NCBI GenBank assembly: GCA_020796225.1
Contig: CM036756.1
Span: 41,659,398-41,723,397 of the forward strand
Direction of reading: 5' to 3'
DNA: 64,000 bases
DNA from: Arion vulgaris
Lineage: Eukaryota > Mollusca > Gastropoda > Stylommatophora > Arionidae
Part shown: in pieces, positions 43,801 to 55,800 of the stretch
How the letters are laid out: each line of letters starts with the position of its first letter
How positions within the stretch are numbered: the stretch's first letter is position 1
Translations under genes and position numbers: made by a program
Notes under the pieces: generated by a model
Told to the model about the DNA's origin: nothing
Seen by the model: only the letters and a program-made list of their open reading frames with translations
Database searches by the model: none

Positions 43801-46800
43801 TTTTAATATATTTTTGCCTATATTAATACCAATCACATATGGGGATAGCATTCAGTATTTATTGATTTATTTGCTTGCTTGTTGTTCAAAGCATTTATAG
43901 AAAAATATATGTTTAATTTATGTTGGTATTCTTGAAATTAAATGAAACTCATTCTGAAAAGTGTAGTAGCTGAAATATGGATACTAAAATGAGCAGCTAA
44001 AAGATAAGATTGAACTCTTAGTGGACCTGGACAAAAGCCATGTTTTTACAAGCCATTTGTTTTTAAGAATAAAAACAATCTTTAATATGGCTTCTAATAA
44101 AAAAGGCGTCCAACCCAGAGCAACGTAGTGTGGCGTTTAGTCAACAAGGAGTTAAGTCATCATCATCAAATAGTTTGTCCTAAGCAGAACTTTTGCCACC
44201 CCAGCAGTCCTCCCGAATTTCTCTCTATCATAGGCCAGATGTCCCGCCTCTGCAGCTGTCATGTTCAAACCGTCGGTTATATCCTAAATCCAACTTCTCC
44301 GTGGCCTTCCTCCTCTTCTTCTCTTTGTCGGTATGCCTCCTTCCGTGATGGTCTTCTCCAGCCCTTCAGATCTTTTTATATGTCCAAAATATCTCAATTT
44401 TCTTTTTTTGTAGCATCAGCTAGTTTTTCTTTGATTTTGAGTTCTTTTTGGATATATCTATTTGTTCTCTTCTCTGTCTATGATATACGGAGGACTCTTC
44501 TGTAACACTTATATTCAAAAGCACATATGTGTTTTCCACTGCCTTATTAAATGTTCATGCTTCATACCCATACGCTGCCACTGAGAATACACTAGGTCAT
44601 TGATGTGAATATATTGAAGACATCAACATATTTGTGGAAACAAAAATCAACTAAAGTGAGTATGTCTCTTTCAATTGTGAAACTAAATGTTTTTAAAAAA
44701 TATAATGATGTTCCATTTTAAGAATCCAACATCTGGTTCTTATGTAAAAGTATATTTTACACATATTCTTGATGGTCTGATCATCTGAGACACTTTATAG
44801 TTTTACTTTGTTCATAAGCATTTTAGGATTTAAATTGTTCTGTTTTTTTAGATGAAAAACTGAAGGAGCTTTCTTATGTTGGGAGATACTGAACCAGGTC
44901 TTGCCCTGACTGTTCGGAAGTATGTCATGGTATCACTGATGGAGGTGTTTAAGGATATTGTTCCTGGCTATCGTCTTAGGATACCAACAGAGAAGGAGAA
45001 AGCACAGAGGGTATAATTAGCATGATCAATTTTGTTATGTTGGAATGTTTATTGAACAGTTAGTTCAATTGTTAACTAAGAAAATACAGCATTGCAATTT
45101 TCAACACTTTTTTCTATTTCAGTGCTGTATTTTCTTAGTTAGCCAAGCCATTGAAACTTGCAAATTTGCTTACAATAGAACAGTGTAATAGTTGTGGAAT
45201 AATGTGTTTAGTTTAGTTGACAGATCATCACTGCACATCGAACCAGTTGGTGCTCCAATCTCTTCATTAGGATGTCCCTAGGTGGGTGCAGGCTGACAAC
45301 ACCAGTTCTTTGTTGGTTTACTATTCTTTGGCTTCCAGCATAAAACTTTTGTCTCACTACAGTCCTTTTGATTTGATATTCTTGCAGTTTGGTTAGTTTT
45401 GCAGATATACTCTCACTTCTTGAATAGTTTACACAACCTGCCTCTCTTCAGGCATTCTTTTTCTTCTTTTAACCCCCAGGAATTATGAGTTTTCATCCTT
45501 TGTATAAGTGGGGGAAAGTACCTAACTTTCTTTAAAACCCAGAAACCTCCAACAGCTCCAGGCGTGTAGTGCTATTCTTAGTGCTGCTGAGACTCCTACT
45601 CAGGTAGGGTTCTAACTTAGGGCATTCAGAATATATGTCTAGTCCACGTTCTACAGTAACCATGTTCGCAAGCATATCAGCTTGTTGTTCCCTTTGTGCC
45701 TACATGCCCTTGCAAAGAAATAATAATGTGTGTTGTAATATTTATAATTTTACCAAGAGATGTCTTGGATCACCAAGTGTGTTATGTTGGTTGTTGTTTG
45801 TTTAAAGATGGATAGACTCATATAGTTTGTTCCCTCTAAACAGAAATGACATGCATCCCACAGAGAGTATTGCACAAACTTTGTAGTTCCAGCAAGTCTT
45901 ATGGATCTTCAGAAAATAAATAAACCAGTGAATTGAACACATCAGTCCACATATAATTTTTGTGAATATATAACATTTGTATTTAGCTGCATGACATACT
46001 TGAAGAGGAACATCTGGCAGAATGGATTAGAGCGCTGCTCCCATACGGAAAACCTGTGTTAAATCCATTGTAGGGTCAACGTTTTTCTTTTGTGGTTATA
46101 AATTAGAAAATCCTAATCTGAACAGCTTTGTTGTGACTGCACTAGTCATGTGGCCATTAAATTCCTCTTTCTCTCATCCCACCTGTCTTACACCGCCCTA
46201 AAAATCAGTACTACAGTTAGCAACGACCTACTTGAATATATCATTTCTATTTAACATTTTTGTAAACAATCTTTAATTTAACTTAATTTGTATTTTCTTG
46301 TTTTTAACTTTCAGGTGAAGAAGGAAACAAAAAGCTTAAGAGACTATGAAGCTTCATTTTTGCTGAATTATAAAATTTATTTAGAATTTTTGGAAACAAT
46401 GGCTAAAGGTACAAGTTGCTTGTTTAATTAATTTGCATCATAGTGTTAATTTAATGCATCGTGTCGGGATTATGGCAGTACAACTATTTATGTAAAATAT
46501 CAATAGTATGGAACAGTAACACCACTTATTACATGCTTTCAGGGGTCTCTGTGGCGTATAGGTTAGATGCTCATCTCTAGTGCCAAAGGTAGCAGGTTCG
46601 CTCCCTCTTAGGGCCATTTGGATATTTTTCCACAGATCCCTAATCTCAGTGTAGGTGAGATTGAGTTCCTAGTCCTATCAGAGACAGATGATAAAACGTA
46701 GGTCCTGTGTTCAATATGAGCACGTAAATGAACCCTTGGCAGTTCAAAATCGAGAAGAGCAGGCTGGAAAGCTGGCAAAATTTTTAAGACAAGATTAAAA

Positions 46801-49800
46801 TTCCTGCAAAAATGTCTTCACCATCTTCAAAATTACACTGGGGACCCTTGCCAGTGATACGGAGTACATGTACTGCAGCTGAGATCTTCCAGTGTAGGAA
46901 AGTGATCGGAGCACACATAGTTACTCACTGAAGTGCAGTGATGATGGTAGTATCATCAATCAATCAATTACATGCTTTTATCTCCATTAGTTCAGTCAGC
47001 TACATACGTGAACCATTATATTATCATAGCTAATGTCAAATTGTGTATGTTGTGGTAGTTAATTCCCAATCATGCCTGGCTCTGCTCCAGCAGAATTGGG
47101 GTCAGCTAGTCTTTTATAGGAAGGATTGATAATTGAAACTTAATAACCTACACATAGAACACAAGCCAACCCCATGCCATAGTGGTGTAGACTAGGAAAC
47201 ATTGAACGTGAGATCAAAGACTACCGTGGCTCTGGCTCGTCTAGGGGGTGGCCTTCCTATCACAACAGACACATGCTCTAATGTGCAGGTTACGTTCTGA
47301 GCACTGAGTTGTTTAACAAGTGGTTGGTGTAGAATGAAGAAGCTACCAATTAAAATGCTTTTTGTCTATTCCATTACTTACTGACATTTAATCACATTAC
47401 TATTGTCTTTCAGTGAAACCCGTTCAACCAAAGAGCTTTTTAACCAAACATGGAATCTTTGATCTGAATCTTCCTCGTACAAGCATGCTTGTAAGTTGAT
47501 GATTTTATCTTGTAGTTACATGGTCACGTTTTTATGTGTGTAATATTTGTTATGTATGTATGACTTGACTAGCTCATTATTTGTCTCTAATTTAGGTTAA
47601 GTAAGTTTTTTGTTTCTAATTTAATTTCTTCTTCGAATGCTCCATATCGACGATGTTAAACCACACTTTGTGATTTGTATGTGAAATTAACCTAAGAGCG
47701 ATTGTATATTGTACCAGTTATGCGCCATATATCCATTCATATATTTTTCCTCTGTATCTATGAAGCATTTAAGGAATTCAACAGTCTCAATATACATGTT
47801 AGTTTGTCATGATTGTAGACATGAGCATATATTGATATAAACTGGATTGTATACTGTATAGTTGTGATTGTATTGGAAGGTAAATAAAGATGATAGAATA
47901 CTAATCCTATACAAATACAAGAATTTTGAAATCAAATCAGTTCTTTTACATTCATGAATAGTAACCAAGAAGTTACAAATATTCCAAAATTGTAATGCTA
48001 GATTAGTAGTTAGAAAGTTTTCACACACAAATATCAGTCAGAGATACCATATTAGGCTCAGTGATTATGTCTGAGAAAGTTTTCACACACAAATATCAGT
48101 CAGAGATACCATATTAGGCTTAGTGATTATGTCTGAGAAAGTTTTCACACACAAATGTCAGTAAGAGATACCATATTACGCACAGTGATTATGTCTGAGA
48201 AAGTTTTCACACACAAATGTCAGTAAGAGATACCATATTAGGCTCAGTGATTATGTCTGAGAAAGTTTTCACACACAAATACAGGGTGTTCAAGATAATA
48301 GTAGCCTGTGAATGGAGTCAATTTGGCATATATGTATGAAAATGAGAAGATTCAGTTATGACGTAGTATAGGTCAAGGTTATGTGACGGTATGTAATTGT
48401 AGTGCGGGAAGGGCGATGAACAAATGTGACGTAAAACGAGCTAGTCAGAACCGTTTTAAATAGTACATAAACATAACGTGATACATTATCTGGCAACTTT
48501 CGATTTGTCAATGGGGCTGCTTTAATCTTGAACACCCTGTATAAGTCAGAGATACCATATTAGGCTCAGTGATTATGTCTGAGAGAGTATTTAGAAAATG
48601 ATCTGACATTTTGTAAAACGTTTTTGTCAATTGATATAAGTGATTCAGTTTTAGACAGAAACAATATGAGGTTAAATCTTGGACAATTAATAAATAAACA
48701 AAAAGAATGAATGTAAGTCACTAAATTAAAGGGAATGGATGATATGGAATCAATTTTTGTTGAAATGTAGAAAGTTGCTGGCATTCTGTTGTCTTTGTTT
48801 AAAATTATCTATGTAGACAACTATTATGCATTGCCTTTCATATTTGAATAAAAGTTAATATCATGAGGCATCAAAAATTATTTTCTGCATTTTAATAGGT
48901 TTTCTCGTTGAAAGTTTTCATTAGAAAAATTAATTTTAAACTGATTTTGTATTAGCAACGTGTTAGATACATTTGCTTGAAAGTTTTGTCTGTAGGATAG
49001 CCTGAATACATGTGGTTGAAGGTGTGATTATCAAAGATAGAATGTCTGTGTTTCATTTGTAGTTTGAAGGCAAGAAGAAAAGGAAAGATTACATATAGAG
49101 TTTATGACTGTAATAATTGTGAACATATTTTATTTTCAGGAGTTTGGGAAATTGGCACTGAAATGTTTTTGTGAGATGCTAGTTAATCATCCTCATTTTA
49201 ACTACCGCAACAATATCATAAACTCCATTGTACCATTCATGAATCGTAAAAATTCAGAGGTAAGTTGTATTTGTACATCAAGAATACATCAACATTTTCC
49301 TGACTTGACTTGATAAATGTTATGTTAGAGTTGACATCTAGTATTTCAATCCATTTTTCTTGACACAGTTATATTGTTATGCTGTGTAGAAAATGTATTT
49401 ATGATTTTAAATTCTGGAGAAGTAGAGCCAAGCAATAGATTTCTCCCAAGTTCATATGCCCCCTACGACACGTAGGACAAAGCACATTCTATGCCACAGA
49501 GACCCCTTCTGTCTGGTTATAGTTAATAGCCAGATATAACCAGATTAACACAGAATAACTAATTCTGGCTATAATTAATGAGTCTCTGCTTTTCTAAAGT
49601 TACTTTATTATTTCTTCTTCATCCCTAGGGAAGCATAGGTCTGCAACCAAGGCCTTCCAAGCCCGCCTATCCAAGGCCATCCTTTCCAGATCTCTCAACT
49701 CTCTCCCCATTTTCTTGCACCCCGACTCCAGGTGTTCCTGGTCTTCCCTACCTCTATTACCCTGTGGGTTCCATTGGAGAGCCTGTCTTTATTATTTCAG

Positions 49801-52800
49801 TGATATGAAAAGATCATTATGAAATACATTCACCTTGATATTAACGATGGAGCTGGAGTGGTCACTTGACTGCACACAAAAAAAGACAGATGGTCATAGC
49901 ACTCATTACATTGGATACTTCAAGGCATAAATTGTGAAAGTAGACTTTAGAGCACATGATCTCAAATGTTTAAAACAGTACTATAAAGAGGTAGACGTTA
50001 ACAAAAGGAGATTAAAAAAAACAATAGACTGTATTAGATGAAGAGATTGTGTGTTAATTTGAGTATCATGCATGCTGATGGTGTCAATGTTTCAGTTTTC
50101 AGAAATTGCTTGCCTTGCTGTCCAAAAGGTTTTCAAAGAGGACAAGTCTGGAGATATCACACTGGAGGTTTGTAGAAATTCACATTAATTGTAATAATTT
50201 ACATTCATGTGCACTCATATATCTATGTAAACTTCTTTCTCCGAACACTTCATATTGACCACTTATTAAACCACTCTTTGTGATTTGTATGTGATCTGAG
50301 CCTAAACGTGATTGTTCATTGTGTCAGTTGTGTGTACAAATAGCCCAGAACATCTAATTTCTGCTGTGCTTTTTATTTACAATTTTAGCTTCCCTAAGCC
50401 CCTACCTCAGTCGCCTCTTACGATATGCCTTGTAGCAGGGGGCAAGTAATTTTTCTATTCAACCTTTAACAATTCATGGTTTGTTGAAATCAGCGGAGAT
50501 TGTTATTACTTGCTGCATCTCTTCTACTATGAAGTGTACATGTTGGCCAGAGAGAACTTGCTTAGTTATATTGAATGTTTGTTTTCTGAATTGTCTCCAG
50601 TTTAGTCCTCTGTCTTATAAACTGTCTTGCTTCAGTTTTCCCTCTTGAACACCACTTGTTGGTCACCCTTTGTCACCTGTATGTGGTTTGAGCCAAAGGG
50701 CATAAGTACATTGTGCTTCTTTTTACAGTGTTAGCTGAACAGCTGAAATAAGTTGCACATTTTGGCCCAGCACATCCGAGTTTTGGCAGTTCATAGACTA
50801 TTTAATATCGGATCCAATTTCCTCACAGAGAGGTCTACAACTAGTTTCTTGATTTTTGCGTCCTTTGATTATCATGGTCATCAATCTACTGATTCTGCAA
50901 ACATGACCAAGTCAGCATAAGGAGAGACTGTACCATTTGAGTATGCAGGGGTTAGACCTCAAGTTCCTTATGTATTTGATTAGTTTTTAACCATTTCTAA
51001 TCTCTTTACATAATAACCTTCCTGTAATTCTTGCCTTGATGTTTAGAACTGGTCTTGGAGTTACACTAGTCTTTAATATGACTCCCAACCTCTGAAGTCG
51101 GAGAAGGCTCGCATGAATAGCGAAGGACACTGATGATATGGAAAGCAAGCCTTCATGCAAAAATCAGCCAGAAGCACCATGCTGGATGCTCTGACTATGC
51201 CTGAATTCATGGCGGGCGAACAAGAAGAAGAAGATATGACTCCTATATTGGAACTTCAAGCAAGCTGTGACTAATGATTTGTGTTGTAAAAACAATGAAA
51301 TGTTGGAAGATAATATACTTTTTCCTATATGCTTTCAGATTATCAGAAACATTGGCAGGATGGTGAAGAAAAGAAAGTTTGATGTCAAACCAGAGGTAAA
51401 TATAATTACAATATCTTTGTGGTCTTTTGAATAGTGCTTTGTTGAGTAAAATGTCAAGAGATAATTAAAAGTAACAAGAAAACTTGATGTAAAATAAAAT
51501 ACAGAATAATTGATTGATTGCACCATAAGTGTGCTTTGAGGAATAACTATGTGTCCTCCATCTCCTGCTTACACAGGAGGATCTGAGCGGTGGTGCATGA
51601 ACGCAGTGGCACCGGTAAGTGCACTCAGTATAATTTTTGATAATGTTGAAAACTTGTAGGAATTTTATTTTAAAAGATATTAATAATTTTTGCCCTGGCC
51701 ATGACTTTTCAGCCTACTCCTATTGTTTTTACACTGCCATTAGTTTTTTTACATGCTAATTGTGAGCACAGGACCTATGTTTTATCGTCAGTCTCGGATA
51801 GAACTAGGAACTCGATCACAACTGCATTAAGATCAAGGATCTTATAAGTAGATATCGACTAGTGTATACTAGCCATCAAGACAAGATATCGACTAGTGTA
51901 TACTAGCCATCAAGACAAGATATCGACTAGTGTATACATTCGTGTTTCCTGGAGTAGAGCTTTTGGTCAGCGAAATAGTTAATCATGATCAAATATGTCC
52001 AGTTTGTGGGCGGTGGCTTCTGTTATTTAATTTAACTCTGTGAAACGTTGAGGTGGAGGGTCTGCATGAAATGAATGTAGGAAACAGTTTATTAAGCCCA
52101 TCACAGCCGCCTCTACTGTCTTATTATAATTAGTAATCGATAGTTGTTTCTATTTCTGGATTAGATCAGAATAACTAATATTAATAGAATAAGTGGATAA
52201 CTGACTTAGAATAAATAGATAGCTGACTTAGAATAAGTAGATAACTGACTTAGAATAAGTAGATAACTGACTTAGAATAAGTAGATAACTGACTTAGAAT
52301 AAGTGGATAACTGACTTAGAATAAATAGATAGCTGACTTAGAATAAGGGGATAACTGACTTAGAATAAATAGATAACTGACTTAGAATAAATAGATAGCT
52401 GACTTAGAATAAATAGATAACTGACTTAGAATAAGTGGATAACTGACTTAGAATAAGTGGATAACTGCATTAAGATCAAGGATCAGTGGGAAAATATTCT
52501 TGTTCCACACAGGAAAAGTCAGCGGTGAGCTGTTAATCAACGCCACATAGAGCTGTTAGAATAACTGTCACTTATAATGAAACTTTTAACATCATATCAA
52601 AGTAAACTGAGAATGTTTAGTGTTTTTAATAACTATATACGTAGAGAAAATATTTTTGTAGCAGATTGATACAGTATCAAGTTATCTTACTTGCAACTTG
52701 ATAAATTATAAAGTTTTCTTAGTTGCAACTTGATAAATTATAAAGTTGTTGCAGATTGATACGTTATCAAGTTATCTTAGTTGCAACTTGTTAAATTAGT

Positions 52801-55800
52801 CCCTTTCTTTGTTTTAAGAGTTTCAATTTGGATCTTACATAGCTCATGTAAGCAGTGAAACAAGTATGTCTTCTTCACCTTTTAACTCCCAACGGAGCAC
52901 AGGTCTTCAACAAACTTCATCCAGCCCTTCCTATCTCTTGCCATCCCTTCCTATTCTATCCACATCTTGCCTATCCCTTTACTATCAGTCTCTAGCTATC
53001 TTTCCTGGTATTTCAGGCCTTCCTTAATTCTCTTTCCTGCGGGTTCCAAAACAGTGCCTGTAGTGCAATGCTTCCAGTTTACCTTCTCGGAGTAAGTATG
53101 TAATTGCCCACCAAATTACCTGTTATCAGTACATGATAATAATTTGTTCGATACATAATGTATTCACAGGTTCTAGAGACATTCCTTATATTGAATATTA
53201 AAGAAGTGGATCTGTCAATGATTGGTGGGAAATTAGAAAAGATGAAGCGGAAGGATAAAATGCAGAAGCTGTCTGAGAGAACGCAAGGTAATTGTGTTAA
53301 TCATTATTTGTCTATAATTTAGAGTAATCTAGCACATGCACAACAAATTAAAAGCTTATGCTTACTATTGGCCAATTAGATTGATGTATAGTTATAAATA
53401 AATAAAAGTAGTGTTTTAAAACCTTAGAGTTACTGAGAAGTAAATACATGCAGATATACATTCATGGCATAAATTAAAGGAACACATCTAACCTGTATTT
53501 TGTGTTGAAAAACTGAAAGTGAATACCTGTAATATAGTCTGCCCATGTGGTACCGGGCCCATAGGAAGCAAAGAATAGTACCACTGCGAACTACAAGTCA
53601 ATGTCGTAAAAGGCAACTGATGTAGGAACTAGGAAGCTACCCTAGTAAATAAAAAGCATCGCAGAAATCGGACTACGTTATCGAAATCAATGCTGGCCTA
53701 CTTGTAGGTGCATAACTGGCACAATGTATAATCGCTCTTAGGCTCAAACCACATACAAATCACACAGAATGGTTAACATGTGGTCGATATGGAGTGTTCG
53801 AAGAAGAAAAAGTAACATAGTCAAAGTGTCTTTGGTAAAACTGATCTAAAAATATCAAAGATGGAGTGACATCCATTGCTCCAGCACCAATCCTAGGGAT
53901 CTCATGAAAAAAACTGTATGAATTTGGTTCATACACCTGCAGTGGGAAAATAGGACCTAAATTTCATTCAACCACAACCCATTTTCCAATTCAGTAGGTA
54001 ATCAGTTAATTAAAGAATTTCTCTAACTGTTGCACTTTCATTGCTGTATTAAATCATGTCAGTGCCGAGGTTTAAAATTATCCTATAATTGGTTTAAATT
54101 TAATGTCTACTTGATGTATTTATACTTTAATCTCCATAGCGCATGAAACAGAAAGAACAGCTGGATAAGGAGCTATTAGAGACCAAAGCTACTGCAGACA
54201 AGAAACAAAAAATACGGCAGGTTAGTAGCTTGATGTTTCTCATTTGATTTCATGTCTGTCATTGCTTTGCAACAGTGACAATAATAATTTGTAATTATTT
54301 GTTCATCTTTCATTCATTTGCTTCATTGACTCAGAAGACAATATGTTTTGTGTCACATAGTTTGATGTGTGCGAAATCACATTGTATGTAGTGGCCTATT
54401 GTGGAGTAGCAATCCTTGACACAGTTGCTGCAGTTAAAAACTGGCAACTGAAACTATAAAAGATTTTCTCTCATCTACACTGTCTTTTGCCTCAACATGT
54501 GATGATGTTTCTCTTTTTTTTTTAGCCATCCCTCTTTCCCGCTCGCCATGCCTGCCTGTCTCTGGCTAACCACTCCCAATTTGTCCATTCTGCATGAAGT
54601 GAGATCACTCTTGTAGGTGTCAATGAAGTGTAGTAATGGACACACATGCTGTCTAGTACCAGTTGTGCGTTGACAATTAATAAGTCCTTTGAGATTCTAT
54701 CACTCATGTTCCGGGACGTCGCTGACTCAGCAGTTATATTGTAATCCTTTCAATAGATGGTAACTGTGAAATAAGGTCAAATGATAAAAACAGGGAGACC
54801 GTTTGTGAAATGCTATAAAAATTTACTGTCAGCTCCAGGCAAAGACAAGCTTGACAAATTAAATTGTGGGGAAACAGATGCCACAATTCCCCATGAACTT
54901 CCATAAATATTAACCTGATACAAAATCCATGGCGAGAGGAAATAGTTTTATGCATTCTCTTTTATTCCTTTCCGTTCCCAATGAAATGTACGGCTGCAAC
55001 TTATCATAAACATGTATATTAGTTTTTCTATTCACTGTTCATAATAAAAAACAATGTTGAAATTGCTCCTAACAGTATATAATAGTTTTTCAATTCACTG
55101 AAATTTATACACGTTAGTTTTTTTTAAACTAATAAAAAACCCATCTGCCTTTTATTTCATTATTTGTATTTATTGGTTCTATCAAATTGAACGACTGGAG
55201 AGAATACAGAATGAAGCTATGTGTATCACTAAGCACTAGGGATACACCCTGTGTTTACTAGGGATACACCCTGTGTTTACTAGGGATACACCCTGTGTTT
55301 ACTGAGGTTTCTGCTTGATTTCCCAACCATGGAGTAATGACTATGACTCAAGATAGCTAGAGCACATGCGTATCTCAAAATAAGTGCTAAAAAGGATCAT
55401 CCATCACAAGCTGCTCAGCATCAGTTGTGGAAATCTGTTAAAGCGGTACAAGTCGTGGGTTGGCTGTGCTGCAGACACTGTTCAGCTGGTATACAGGCTA
55501 AAAAGTTTAGACCATTGCAAAGTATGGACACCGGTGCCTTCAATATACTGGAACAGCTTTTTTACAATCATTAAATTTGACAACGGTTGCAGATAGAGGA
55601 ATCCCATGGCATTGGATACAGATGCCAAGGCCATCATTAATTAAAAAACTAATGGAGGTGAGGTGATTTACATGGATGTATTATTAGTTCACTACGAAAT
55701 GTCCATGGTTCGAAGATTGGAGTGGCCAGAAAAGAACAGCACGACAGATGTATGAATAGACTCATCAATAAACATCCATCTGGTACGGTTCTTCACTGGG

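Larger units (their letters stand above)
51505..52545 (-). mobile_element. SINE family M copy, inverted, split by a 622-bp insertion
   Basis: Family M in reverse runs from about 51505 to 51841 (GACCTATGTTTTATCGTCAG) and resumes at 52464 (CAGTGGGAAAATATTCTTGT). The break is flanked by a 22-bp direct repeat. Confidence 0.82.

Noticed and set aside
48013..48585. CRISPR-like array of regular repeats
   Set aside because: The 62-bp units are contiguous with no unique spacers, in a eukaryotic intron; it is an ordinary tandem repeat.
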